A stretch of DNA of 64,000 bases from Terriglobia bacterium (GTDB lineage: Bacteria; Acidobacteriota; Terriglobia; Bryobacterales; Bryobacteraceae), in the NCBI GenBank assembly GCA_020073445.1, contig JAIQFE010000034.1, forward strand, positions 1 through 64,000, in the 5' to 3' direction. Position numbers and translations under genes: made by a program. The first letter of the stretch is position 1; every line of letters begins with the position of its first letter. Below, in pieces: positions 16,755 through 24,756 of this stretch. A model generated the notes under the pieces. That model saw nothing but the letters and a program-made list of their open reading frames with translations. It ran no database searches and was not told where the DNA came from.

Positions 16755-17543
16755 ATGACAAAAACCCTTGCCCTTGCGGCGATGCTGATTTTATCGGCAA
16801 TGCACGGCCATTGCCAGGATCTGGCGAAACCTCTGGCTTTTGAAGTGGCGTCGATTACCCCGTGCCCGCCGGGCACCCCAGCGCCTCCCACGGAACACGC
16901 CGGGATCGCCGAGTTTACTTCTCCAGGCGGAAGATTCCGGGCGAGCGCGACCACGGTGAAGTTCTTATTGGAATGGGCATACGGGATCCAGCCGTCCCAG
17001 CACTCGGACGGACCGGCTTGGCTTGGCACCGACCGTTACGATATCGTCGCCAAGGCCGAGGGCAACGCCTCCGATCCGCAGATCAAGCGGATGGTGCAGA
17101 CGCTGCTTGCCGAGCGGTTCCAGTTGAAGCTTCATCGCGAGAGTAAGGAGCTTTCGGCCTACGTGATCTCGGTGGGAAAGACGGCTCCCAAGCTCTTCCC
17201 GCCGAAAGACGACGAAACTCACGCGCTCCGGGTCGCCCCACAGATGGGCCCGAATCAAAAACCCGTTTCTTATCGCGTCATCGCCACTCGCTATACCCTC
17301 ACCCAGTTGACCGATATATTCGCGCGGCAAATGGACAGCCTGGTTGTGAACCAGACTGGACTCAACGGCGAATTCGATTTCACCCTGGACCTGACGCCGG
17401 ACGAAGAACGGCCGAATCCCGTGGACCCTACGATTCTGATGACGGCGATGAGGGAACAGCTCGGGCTGACCATGAAGTCTCAAAAGATCCCCGTAGACTT
17501 CTTGGTGATCGATAGCGCGGAGAAAGTGGTGGCTGGAAACTAG
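16755..17543 (+). CDS. TIGR03435-type secreted protein
   Basis: 262 residues from ATG 16755, with a signal peptide (MTKTLALAAMLILSAMHGHCQ). The mature start AFEVASITPCPPG and later TVKFLLEWAYGI, DRYDIVAKAEG, MVQTLLAERFQLKLHRESKEL, GLNGEFDFTLDLTPDE match a family greatly expanded in Solibacter-like acidobacteria. Function unknown. An upstream in-frame ATG region (from 16695) would add a basic stretch before the signal peptide and is unlikely. Divergent from the two-component operon. Confidence 0.9.
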   Translation: MTKTLALAAMLILSAMHGHCQDLAKPLAFEVASITPCPPGTPAPPTEHAGIAEFTSPGGRFRASATTVKFLLEWAYGIQPSQHSDGPAWLGTDRYDIVAKAEGNASDPQIKRMVQTLLAERFQLKLHRESKELSAYVISVGKTAPKLFPPKDDETHALRVAPQMGPNQKPVSYRVIATRYTLTQLTDIFARQMDSLVVNQTGLNGEFDFTLDLTPDEERPNPVDPTILMTAMREQLGLTMKSQKIPVDFLVIDSAEKVVAGN

Positions 17544-17551
17544 CGGTCGGA

Positions 17552-17655
17552 TCAAGCTGACGTGTTGCTCGCCCGCCTGCTCAGGTAACTCTTCAGAAAC
17601 GCGCGGGCCTGTTGAACCAGTGCGCTGCTGCGCTTCGAGCGGCTCAACGAGAACG
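17552..17655 (-). pseudogene. Internally deleted remnant of the four-cysteine protein family
   Basis: Read on the minus strand, one frame gives VEPLEAQQR, matching VEPPEAQQR of the intact gene at 19007-19435, and another gives QARAFLKSYLSRR with a stop at 17552-17554, matching QARAFLDSYLHRR of its C terminus. About 200 bases that separate these two segments in the intact gene are missing. This is a deletion derivative of a second copy on the other side of the RCC1 gene. It encodes no product. Confidence 0.7.
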
Positions 17656-17796
17656 CAGCATCCGCCATTTTAGAATTGCGTTGCTACCCCCAAATCCGCT
17701 GGGCGGTATTCCTCAGTTCGTCAAGCATTGCAAGCCGAAAAACAACTGAATCAGCAAGATAAACGGTTGGCTGCGCACTTGCACCGCTACAGCTCG

Positions 17797-17823
17797 CCCG
17801 GTTTAAGAACCGGGGGAAGGAGG
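17797..17823 (+). promoter_or_regulatory. Leader hairpin and strong ribosome site of the RCC1 gene
   Basis: CCCGGTT-TAAG-AACCGGG forms a 7-bp stem with a 4-base loop, immediately followed by GGAAGGAGG and, five bases later, the ATG at 17829. The hairpin would sit at the 5' side of the ribosome site and may stabilise the message. Confidence 0.5.
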
Positions 17824-17828
17824 AAGCC

Positions 17829-18918
17829 ATGAAAGCCGGAATCCCCAAGTTCGCGATGACCATCTTAGGAGGGGTTTTCAGCAGCGTGGTGGGTCTGCAA
17901 GGGCAGACGATCACGGGTTGGGGCTTTAACGGATCCGGTCAGTTGACACCGCCCGCGGGTCTTACAGGTGTCGTGGACATCAAGGCCGGTGCGGATTTCG
18001 TGCTGGCACTAAAGAGTGATGGCACGGTGGCCGGATGGGATACGATTACTATGGTCAGGCAACGCCGCTGCCGGGGCTAACGGGAATCGTCGCTATAGCG
18101 GCCGGTGTAGCGCACGGTCTGGCGCTACCAGCGACGGAACTGTAGCCGGATGGGGGGCGGATTACTGGGGACAGGCGACGCCACCGCCGGGGTTAGACGG
18201 AGTGGTTGCCATCGCTGCTGGGTTCGATCATAGCTTGGCACTAAGGACCGACGGCACAGTGGTCAGTTGGGGGGATGATGGAAGCGGTCTGGCTACGCCT
18301 CCCGCCGGTCTAAGCGGCGTGCGAGCGGTCGCCGCCGGATGGCATCACAGCTTGGCACTCAAGACGGACGGCACCGTGGCCGGATGGGGCTGGAACGACT
18401 TCGGCCAAGCGACGCCCCCGGCCGGACTGAGCGGGATCGTGGCCATCGCAGCGGGTGGAGTCCACAGCCTGGCGTTGAAGAACGATGGAACTGTGGTGGG
18501 CTGGGGCTACAATGTGCCCATTGACTATCACCTGTCCGGTCAAGCCACCCCGCCACCGGGGCTTTCCGGCGTGATCGCGATCGCCGCCGGGGAGCAGCAC
18601 GGCCTGGCGTTGAAGAATGATGGGACGGTGGTGGGGTGGGGCCAAGATTGGTACGGTAAGGCTACTCCCCCGGCTGGATTGACCAGCGTGGTTGCGATCT
18701 CCGCAGGGGAGCAATTCAGCATCGCTCTGGTGCGTCCGTCTCTCCCCGCCATGGTCACGAATTTGAGCCCGCCACTGAACGGTGGCGAAGTGAACTCGCT
18801 TTTGAAGAAGTTGGAGAATGCGCAGACATCCCTGAACCGTGGAAGTCCGAATGCGGCTTGCGGGCAGATGAATGCTTTTGCCAACGAAGTAGAGGCGCTG
18901 ATCCGAAGGGGAAATTGA
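17829..18918 (+). pseudogene. RCC1-repeat / FIMAH-domain secreted protein, frameshifted
   Basis: Seven RCC1-like repeats (pattern GQATPPAGLSGVVAIAAG-HSLALKTDGTVAGWG) predict a seven-bladed propeller; the C-terminal 50 residues (VNSLLKKLENAQTSL, CGQMNAFANEVEAL) look like a FIMAH domain. A hydrophobic segment (FAMTILGGVFSSVVG) serves as signal peptide. The gene is split over three frames: 17829 to about 18037, then GYDYYGQATPLPGL in a second frame to a TAG near 18135, then the third frame from TSDGTVAGWG to the stop at 18918. Each join needs one added base (TGGG-ATA near 18037, CTA-CC near 18123). Likely extracellular binding protein in the intact form. Confidence 0.8.
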
Positions 18919-19006
18919 CACCCGCGCAGGGGAATCCATTACTCGCGGGAGCTTCCGAGGTGCGCAGCCTGATTCCCTGTGGCCGCTGATTAGGATGCTC
19001 CGTGAC

Positions 19007-19435
19007 TCAAACCGACGCGCTACGGGACCGCCGATGCAGGTAGCTGTCCAGAAACGCCCGGGCCTGGCGCAGCAGGACATCACTGAGATGCGGACCGTCC
19101 AGGCTGGCGTCGGAGATCGAGTATTCCAGCGTTCCATGCGCGACGGGCGCGTGATCCTTCTCGACCACGTAAACCACCAACAGCCGAGCGGGCGCGTCGT
19201 CGGTTACCGAGAATCGCACGGCGTCCGGCGCGCTGCCGCCCGGGAAACGATCGCAGCGGGTCCGTGCATAGCCGCAGTTGCACAGCTCGCGCTGTTGCGC
19301 TTCGGGCGGCTCAACGATATCGGCTGGCTGGGCGTGGCACGCGCCAGCAAAGGGATCGCCCAACGGAAGCCGGGGCGGACGGATCCATCCGGCGTTTTCC
19401 AAGCGGCGGGAAGGAACAAAGAAAGGGCACGCCAC
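19007..19435 (-). CDS. Uncharacterised four-cysteine protein
   Basis: 142 residues from a GTG start, no signal peptide. Features: MACPFFVPSRRLE at the N terminus, RLPLGDPFAGACHA, CNCGYARTRCDRFP, then AVRFSV, VYVVEKDHAPVAHGTLEY and QARAFLDSYLHRR. Cysteines at 3, 33, 52 and 61 (plus 54) could bind a metal or iron-sulfur centre. I recall similar CPFF/CNxGYA proteins in acidobacteria, all uncharacterised. A deleted second copy lies at 17552-17655. Divergent from the TPR gene 32 bp away. Confidence 0.65.
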   Translation of the reverse strand: MACPFFVPSRRLENAGWIRPPRLPLGDPFAGACHAQPADIVEPPEAQQRELCNCGYARTRCDRFPGGSAPDAVRFSVTDDAPARLLVVYVVEKDHAPVAHGTLEYSISDASLDGPHLSDVLLRQARAFLDSYLHRRSRSASV

Positions 19436-19467
19436 AGCAACTACCTAGTAGGCTGTATCCTAACAGA

Positions 19468-19782
19468 TTGGACCAAACGAACCCCAGGCTCGAAACGTTG
19501 CGGCAGCTGTTGGCCGACAATCCCGCCAATACCTTCGCGCGTTATGGCCTGGCGATGGAACACGTCCGGTCGGGCGACCTGGAAGGAGCCGTTCGGGAGT
19601 TCGAGGCCGTTCTAACGACCGATCCTAAGTATTCCGCCGCTTACTATCATGGCGGGCAGGCCCTCGAAAAGCTGGGCAAGCTGGATCAGGCTCGCGATTT
19701 GTACCGCAGGGGGATCGCCGCAACTCGTGATCCGCACGCACTGGGCGAGCTTCAAGCGGCCCTGGATATACTGGGAGACTAA
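19468..19782 (+). CDS. Small tetratricopeptide-repeat protein
   Basis: 104 residues from TTG at 19468: LETLRQLLADNPANTFARYGLAMEH, then two TPR units (GDLEGAVREFEAVLTTDPKY and KLDQARDLYRRGIAATRD). Probably a cytosolic protein-protein interaction module. The reading frame stays open upstream to 19264, but that part is antisense to the neighbouring gene and has no family resemblance. First gene of a run of TPR genes. Confidence 0.75.
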   Translation: MDQTNPRLETLRQLLADNPANTFARYGLAMEHVRSGDLEGAVREFEAVLTTDPKYSAAYYHGGQALEKLGKLDQARDLYRRGIAATRDPHALGELQAALDILGD

Positions 19783-19791
19783 GAGGTCTTA

Positions 19792-21354
19792 TTGCGCCGC
19801 TTCGCGCATTTCCTATTGATCGGGTTGCTGACCGCGGCAGTTGCTTCGCCGCAAAGGCGCCCCACGCGAAGCGACACGCCTCCCCCGCGCGAAGCTCCGC
19901 CGCCTCCGGAACCCTACAATCAGCTGGACTCGAGTGAAACGCTGTTCTACGTCCTAGCCGCGATCAACGCGGCAGGTTACGACGAGCAGGCCGATTCGTC
20001 CACCAACAATCCTCTGCGCGCAAGAGTGCGCGAGTATCTGGCCAAGCAGAATCTTCAAAGCCTGGCCCCGCTGAAGCGATACGTTCGGGATCACAAGCCG
20101 AGGAATCCGGGTGCGGAACTGGGCCAGTACATCTCTTTCGCGCTGGTGAATAAGGGCAAGCCCGATTTCACTCCAGCGAATCCGGATTTGCCGCAGCCGG
20201 CCGACGCGGATGCGCTCTACGATTTTCCGGCGGTGCTCGCCGCGTTCTACCAGGAAGCCAAACTGGGGGTTCTCTGGCAGCAGGCTCAGCCCGATTACCA
20301 ACGCGCGCTGGCGCAGCTCCACGACCCGGTCGTCTTCGCCGTGCAGCAGGTGAATGCATACCTGCGCTACGTGGACACCGGTGTCCGGCGCGGACGCTTT
20401 CAGATTCTGGTGGATCTGATGGGCGCGCCCAATCAGGTCCAGTTCCGCAACTACATCGACGACTACTTCGTCGTGGTCGCGCCGGCCGTGGAGCAGCCCA
20501 TTTTCGATATCCGCCACGCCTACCTGCGGTATCAGGTGGATCCCCTGGGCTACCGGTTCGCCGACGAGCTTCAGAAGAAGGCTAAATTGGGCGAGCATGC
20601 CTACGACTCGCCGCTTCTCGGCGAGCAGTTCCGGATCGATTTCGTGCGCTTGGCGACGGAGTGCCTTATCAAGGCGGTGGAGAGCCGTCTCGACCGGCAG
20701 TCGGCGCTCGCCGAGGAAGCCGCGCGCGAAGGATTCGTCCTGGCGCCAATCTTCGCGGAGCTATTGCAGCAATACGAGCGCCAGGAAGTCGCCATGCGGC
20801 TGTACTTCCCCGACATGCTCAACCAAATCGATGTCAAGAAGGCCCAGCAACAGATCGCGCGCATCGATTTTCTCAAGGAGCGGCCTGTCAGAACCTACCG
20901 CGTAACGTCGGAGGTCAAGGCGCCCGAGCTCACCGGAGCGGCCAAAACGCTGGATGACGCCGAACAGCTGTTCCTGGATCGCGAGAAGGCGGCGGGCAAC
21001 GCCAACAAGGCCAAAGAGCTGTTCCTGAAGGCGATGCAGGAGACGGACGAGAAACCGATGCACGCCAAGTCGTATTATGGTTTGGCGCGGATCGCTTTGC
21101 TGGACCGGGACCTGGAGACAGCCGACCGGTTCTTCCGCAAGATATTGGAGCTGGAACCGGATCCTGCCACCAAAGCGTGGGCGCTGGTGTATATCGGCAG
21201 GCTGGCCGATTCGCAGGGCGACAAGGATCCGGCCCAGGAGAGTTATAAAGCTGCGCTCGCGGTTCAGGGGATCTCTGACCTGGCGCGGCAGGAGGCGCAA
21301 AGGGGCCTGACCGGCGCCTTCGCAAGGAATCCTAAATCAAAGGAGCAGGAGTGA
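19792..21354 (+). CDS. Secreted TPR-containing protein
   Basis: 520 residues from a TTG start (AAGAGG eight bases upstream) with a signal peptide (FAHFLLIGLLTAAVASPQ). A proline-rich stretch is followed by a large helical region of unrecognised family and two or three TPRs near the C terminus (AKELFLKAMQETDEKPMHAKSYYGLARIALL, ETADRFFRKILELEPDPATKAWALVYIG). Location periplasmic or membrane-associated. Overlaps the next gene by the TGATG junction. Confidence 0.75.
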   Translation: MRRFAHFLLIGLLTAAVASPQRRPTRSDTPPPREAPPPPEPYNQLDSSETLFYVLAAINAAGYDEQADSSTNNPLRARVREYLAKQNLQSLAPLKRYVRDHKPRNPGAELGQYISFALVNKGKPDFTPANPDLPQPADADALYDFPAVLAAFYQEAKLGVLWQQAQPDYQRALAQLHDPVVFAVQQVNAYLRYVDTGVRRGRFQILVDLMGAPNQVQFRNYIDDYFVVVAPAVEQPIFDIRHAYLRYQVDPLGYRFADELQKKAKLGEHAYDSPLLGEQFRIDFVRLATECLIKAVESRLDRQSALAEEAAREGFVLAPIFAELLQQYERQEVAMRLYFPDMLNQIDVKKAQQQIARIDFLKERPVRTYRVTSEVKAPELTGAAKTLDDAEQLFLDREKAAGNANKAKELFLKAMQETDEKPMHAKSYYGLARIALLDRDLETADRFFRKILELEPDPATKAWALVYIGRLADSQGDKDPAQESYKAALAVQGISDLARQEAQRGLTGAFARNPKSKEQE

Positions 21355-22106
21355 TGAAGAACGTATTTACCGCAGCGACGCTGCTGGCCATGGGAATGCT
21401 GGTGGCGAGCGCCCAGCCGAAACCGCCCGCGCCCGACGAATTGAAGGCGTTACAGGAGATCGTCAATTCCAAAACCGTGGACGCTCGCGTGACGGCGGTG
21501 GACACTTTTGTGAAGGGTTTCCCCAAGAGCGAATACCTCAACTTCGCGCTGACCATGGCCGCGGAAGCGTATGAGACAACCGGAAACACCACCAAGGCCA
21601 TCATTTACTACCAGCAGGCGCTCCAGGCAAATCCCAAGGACTACAACTCCATGCTCATGCTGGCCGCCGAGACCGCGCGCACCACGCGCGAGTTCGACCT
21701 GGACAAGGAAGAGAAGCTCGCCAAGGCTGAGAAATTCGCCAAGGACGGCATGGCCCTCATTCCGACGGCCACCAAGCCGAATCCGCAGCTCACCGACGAC
21801 CAGTGGGCCAACCTGAAGAAGGAAGACACGGCTCGCGGACACGAGGCTCTGGGCCTGATCGCGGTGGCGCGCAAGAAGTACGACGACGCGGCCGGCGAGT
21901 TCAAGCTGGCAACCGAAACGTCGCCCGAGCCCCAGCCGGCGACGTTCATCCGCATGGCAGGCGCCTACACGGATGGCGGCAAGCCCGACCAGGCCATCGC
22001 CGCGCTGGATAAGGTGCTGGCCATGGCGAATCTTCCCGACCAAATCAAGCAGGTCGCACAGGCTGAGAAGACGCGCGCCGAAAAAGTCAAATCCGCGAAG
22101 AAATAA
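21354..22106 (+). CDS. Secreted TPR-containing protein
   Basis: 250 residues with a signal peptide (VFTAATLLAMGMLVASAQ). TPR units include YLNFALTMAAEAYETTGNTTKAIIYYQQALQ, RGHEALGLIAVARKKYDDAAGEFKLA and FIRMAGAYTDGGKPDQAIAALDKVL. ATG at 21354 has AGGAG eight bases before it; GTG at 21351 is equally open. Ends 11 bp before rnc, so it is probably co-transcribed with it. Confidence 0.8.
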   Translation: MKNVFTAATLLAMGMLVASAQPKPPAPDELKALQEIVNSKTVDARVTAVDTFVKGFPKSEYLNFALTMAAEAYETTGNTTKAIIYYQQALQANPKDYNSMLMLAAETARTTREFDLDKEEKLAKAEKFAKDGMALIPTATKPNPQLTDDQWANLKKEDTARGHEALGLIAVARKKYDDAAGEFKLATETSPEPQPATFIRMAGAYTDGGKPDQAIAALDKVLAMANLPDQIKQVAQAEKTRAEKVKSAKK

Positions 22107-22117
22107 CCGGCCAGATT

Positions 22118-22831
22118 ATGGCGGTTGATCTGGGAGTTCTCGAAGCGGCCATCGGGCACGTGTTCCGCGATCGGGAATTGTTCCAGCGCGCGCTTACACA
22201 TAAATCCAGGATGCACGAGCGGCCGGGCGAGGTTCCCGCCGCCGGCGACAACGAGCAACTGGAGTTTCTGGGCGACGCCATCCTGGGGTTCGTGGTCAGC
22301 GAATGCCTGGTGCGCCGCTTTGCGTCGGCGCCGGAAGGGCGTTTGTCCAAGCTCAAGGCTCACCTGGTGAGCGCCGCCCGGCTCTACGAGGTGGCCCAGT
22401 CGCTGTCGCTGGGTGACTTCCTGTTTCTCGGGCGCGGCGAGGAAATGAGCGGCGGGCGCGCCAAGAAAGCTCTCCTTGCCGACGCCATGGAAGCTCTGAT
22501 CGCGGCGATGTACCTGGACGACGGCATCGATATCGCGCGCACCTTCATCGAAACTCACGTGGTCGGGGCCTTCGCTATGGCCGACGCCAGCGTGGACGGC
22601 ACCGTGGCGGATTACAAGAGCGCCCTTCAGGAAATGGCGCAGGCTCTGAGGCTGCCGCCGCCACGCTATTTCATCATCGCGGAAGAAGGGCCGGAGCACT
22701 CAAAAACTTTTACCGTGGAAGTGCGTGTGGGCAAGGAATGGACCGGCCAGGCGCAAGGCCTTTCGAAAAAAGCGGCCGGCCAAAAGGCCGCCGAGGGCGT
22801 CCTCCAGCAGCTGACCGAATGGGGGCGGTAA
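22118..22831 (+). CDS. rnc: Ribonuclease III
   Basis: 237 residues. The catalytic domain has ALTHKS, the signature NEQLEFLGDAIL, and KALLADAMEALIAAMYLDDG with the second acidic pair; the C-terminal dsRNA-binding domain contains DYKSALQEMAQ, FTVEVRVG and GLSKKAAGQKAAEGVL. Cleaves double-stranded RNA in rRNA and mRNA processing. Normal length. Confidence 0.96.
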   Translation: MAVDLGVLEAAIGHVFRDRELFQRALTHKSRMHERPGEVPAAGDNEQLEFLGDAILGFVVSECLVRRFASAPEGRLSKLKAHLVSAARLYEVAQSLSLGDFLFLGRGEEMSGGRAKKALLADAMEALIAAMYLDDGIDIARTFIETHVVGAFAMADASVDGTVADYKSALQEMAQALRLPPPRYFIIAEEGPEHSKTFTVEVRVGKEWTGQAQGLSKKAAGQKAAEGVLQQLTEWGR

Positions 22832-22877
22832 CAACTGCATCCATTTAGTGCTCTAATGAGTTACGGAGCGATGACCG

Positions 22878-24119
22878 TTGGCCCGGTCCTCTCACAACTC
22901 GGCGCGCACAACACAGCGTGCCGTAGCCCGCGCATTCATCCTTAATTCGTGCTTCTGGGGCGTTCTCTGCGCGCAAGTCCCGCTGGCCGGCGTCGGAACC
23001 AGAATCCAGCTCAATAGCTCCGATCTGGCAGTCCTCGAAGCCCAGGAAGTTCGCAAGGATCTTTCCTGCACGGTGGATCCGGTCAAGCCTTCTCTGGGTT
23101 TCGACCTGCGCTTCCACGGCGGCTACGATATCAACCTGCCCTTGCGCGATGTAGCCGGCAACGAGAACCTGCTCTCCGTTCTGGTTCGGGTGACTTCGAA
23201 CGCCCGCAAAGACGACCCCGCGTATTTCGTCCAGCGCATCAGCGTGCCCAAGCTTCCCGACGATGCCAAGGGCGAAGCCGTTCTGGGCGGATTGTTCGAT
23301 CTCGGAGAAGGCAAGTATCACGTCGATCTGCTGATGAAAGACCGGTCGGAGCGAGTCTGCTCGTTCTATTGGGACGCGGAAGCAGCCCTGGCCGATCGCG
23401 ACAAGGAAATCCAGCCCGCCATCGCGGCTGGAGCCGTGGAGCGTGCCGAATACGAACAGTTCAACGAAGAGCCGCCCGTCGAGCGGGCTCCCGGCAAGCC
23501 GCTGAACATCAAAATCCTGGTAAACTTCGCTCCCCAGAATTCGAGTCTCTCCAGCTTGCGGCCCATCGACACGCTGGCGCTGGTCACGGTGCTGCGGAGG
23601 CTGTCGCGGGAACCGCAGTTTGGCAAGTTTTCGGTGGTGGCATTTAACGTCCAGGAGCAGAGGGTGCTGTACCGCCAGTCGAGCGCCGAACGGATCGACT
23701 TCCCTGCCCTGGGACGGGCCATCCAAGGCGTCGAGCCCGGGAAGGTGGATCTCAAGCAACTCTCGCAGAAGCACGGCGAAGTGAGCTTTTTGTCGGACTT
23801 GATCAAGAAGGAAATCGCCAATGACCATCCGGATGCGCTGATCTTCGCCGGTCCCAAAGTACTTCTGGATGATTCGGTTCCGGAGGAGGACCTGAAGCCT
23901 CTGGCGTCCGACGTAACCTATCCGGTGTTTTACATGAACTACAACCTGAATCCGCAGGCCATCCCCTGGAAAGACGCCATCGGCAAGGCCATCCGCAATT
24001 TCCGGGGCGTCGAGTTCAGCATCAGCCGCCCGCGGGACTTGTGGTTCGCCGTATCAGATGTGGTTTCGCGTATAGTAAAATCAAATCAGGCAGGGAACGC
24101 TCTGGTTCCTGGCAAGTAG
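22878..24119 (+). CDS. Hypothetical secreted protein
   Basis: 413 residues from TTG at 22878, the only start I see before the hydrophobic signal (AFILNSCFWGVLCAQ). No recognised domain; mid-part KPLNIKILVNFAPQNSSLSSLRPIDTLALVTVLRRLS, with a later HPDALIFAGPKVLLDDS, suggests a Rossmann- or VWA-like alpha/beta fold. Its 5' end overlaps half of the palindromic repeat (GCGCACAACACAGCGTG near 22898). Looks lineage-specific. Followed after 11 bp by the methyltransferase gene. Confidence 0.65.
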   Translation: MARSSHNSARTTQRAVARAFILNSCFWGVLCAQVPLAGVGTRIQLNSSDLAVLEAQEVRKDLSCTVDPVKPSLGFDLRFHGGYDINLPLRDVAGNENLLSVLVRVTSNARKDDPAYFVQRISVPKLPDDAKGEAVLGGLFDLGEGKYHVDLLMKDRSERVCSFYWDAEAALADRDKEIQPAIAAGAVERAEYEQFNEEPPVERAPGKPLNIKILVNFAPQNSSLSSLRPIDTLALVTVLRRLSREPQFGKFSVVAFNVQEQRVLYRQSSAERIDFPALGRAIQGVEPGKVDLKQLSQKHGEVSFLSDLIKKEIANDHPDALIFAGPKVLLDDSVPEEDLKPLASDVTYPVFYMNYNLNPQAIPWKDAIGKAIRNFRGVEFSISRPRDLWFAVSDVVSRIVKSNQAGNALVPGK

Positions 24120-24130
24120 GGGTTTGATTT

Positions 24131-24679
24131 ATGCGCGCTTCGGTTGGTTTTCTCCTCGCGATAGCTGCGTTGCCGGCGTTCAGCCAAAATCCTCGGGCGT
24201 ATTCCAATAAGCTGGCTCCTTACGTGGCTTCACCCACGCGCGTAGTGGATCTGATGCTCGAAATGGCGAAGATCAAGCCTGGAGAGACGGTTTACGATCT
24301 GGGCAGCGGGGATGGCCGCATCGTGATCGCGGCGGCGGGCAAATACAAGGCCAAAGCAGTAGGCGTCGAGATTTCGCCCAAGCTGGTGGCTTCCGCTACC
24401 GCGGATATTGAAAGGGCCGGCCTCAGCGCGGACGCTCGGGTGATGCAAGGCGATATTCTGCAGACCGATTTTACGGGCGCCGACGTGGTCACGCTATACC
24501 TGGAGACGAAGTTAAACGGCGAGCTTCGGCCGCACCTGGAAAAATTCCTAAAGCCCGGAGCGCGCGTAGTTTCTCACGACTATCCGGTTCCCGGATGGAA
24601 GCCTACCCGCGTAGAGAAGGTGGAAGGGCGCGTCATGCACACCGTTTATCTCTACGAAATCCAGCCGCCTAAGAAGTAA
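24131..24679 (+). CDS. Methyltransferase-fold protein with signal peptide
   Basis: 182 residues. The first 19 (MRASVGFLLAIAALPAFSQ) form a signal peptide; the rest is a class I methyltransferase fold with motif I YDLGSGDGRI, acidic VGVEISPKL, VMQGDIL and a TLYLETKLNGEL segment typical of the DOT1/KMT-like group. SAM is cytosolic, so an exported enzyme is unexpected; either the signal acts as an anchor or export is not efficient. Confidence 0.85.
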   Translation: MRASVGFLLAIAALPAFSQNPRAYSNKLAPYVASPTRVVDLMLEMAKIKPGETVYDLGSGDGRIVIAAAGKYKAKAVGVEISPKLVASATADIERAGLSADARVMQGDILQTDFTGADVVTLYLETKLNGELRPHLEKFLKPGARVVSHDYPVPGWKPTRVEKVEGRVMHTVYLYEIQPPKK

Positions 24680-24691
24680 CGCTACACCGCT

Positions 24692-24742
24692 CCATCACTG
24701 TCGCGGCTCTGTTAGGCGTATTCCAAGCCGCGACAGTAATGG
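24692..24742. terminator. Intergenic palindrome, possible bidirectional terminator
   Basis: Arms 24692-24708 and 24726-24742 are 17 bp and match at 16 positions (core ACTGTCGCGGCT), around a 17-base loop. It lies between convergent genes (methyltransferase and pruA). No T run follows, so it may be a mobile palindromic element rather than a true terminator. Confidence 0.5.
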
Positions 24743-24756
24743 AACGGTTTCACGCT

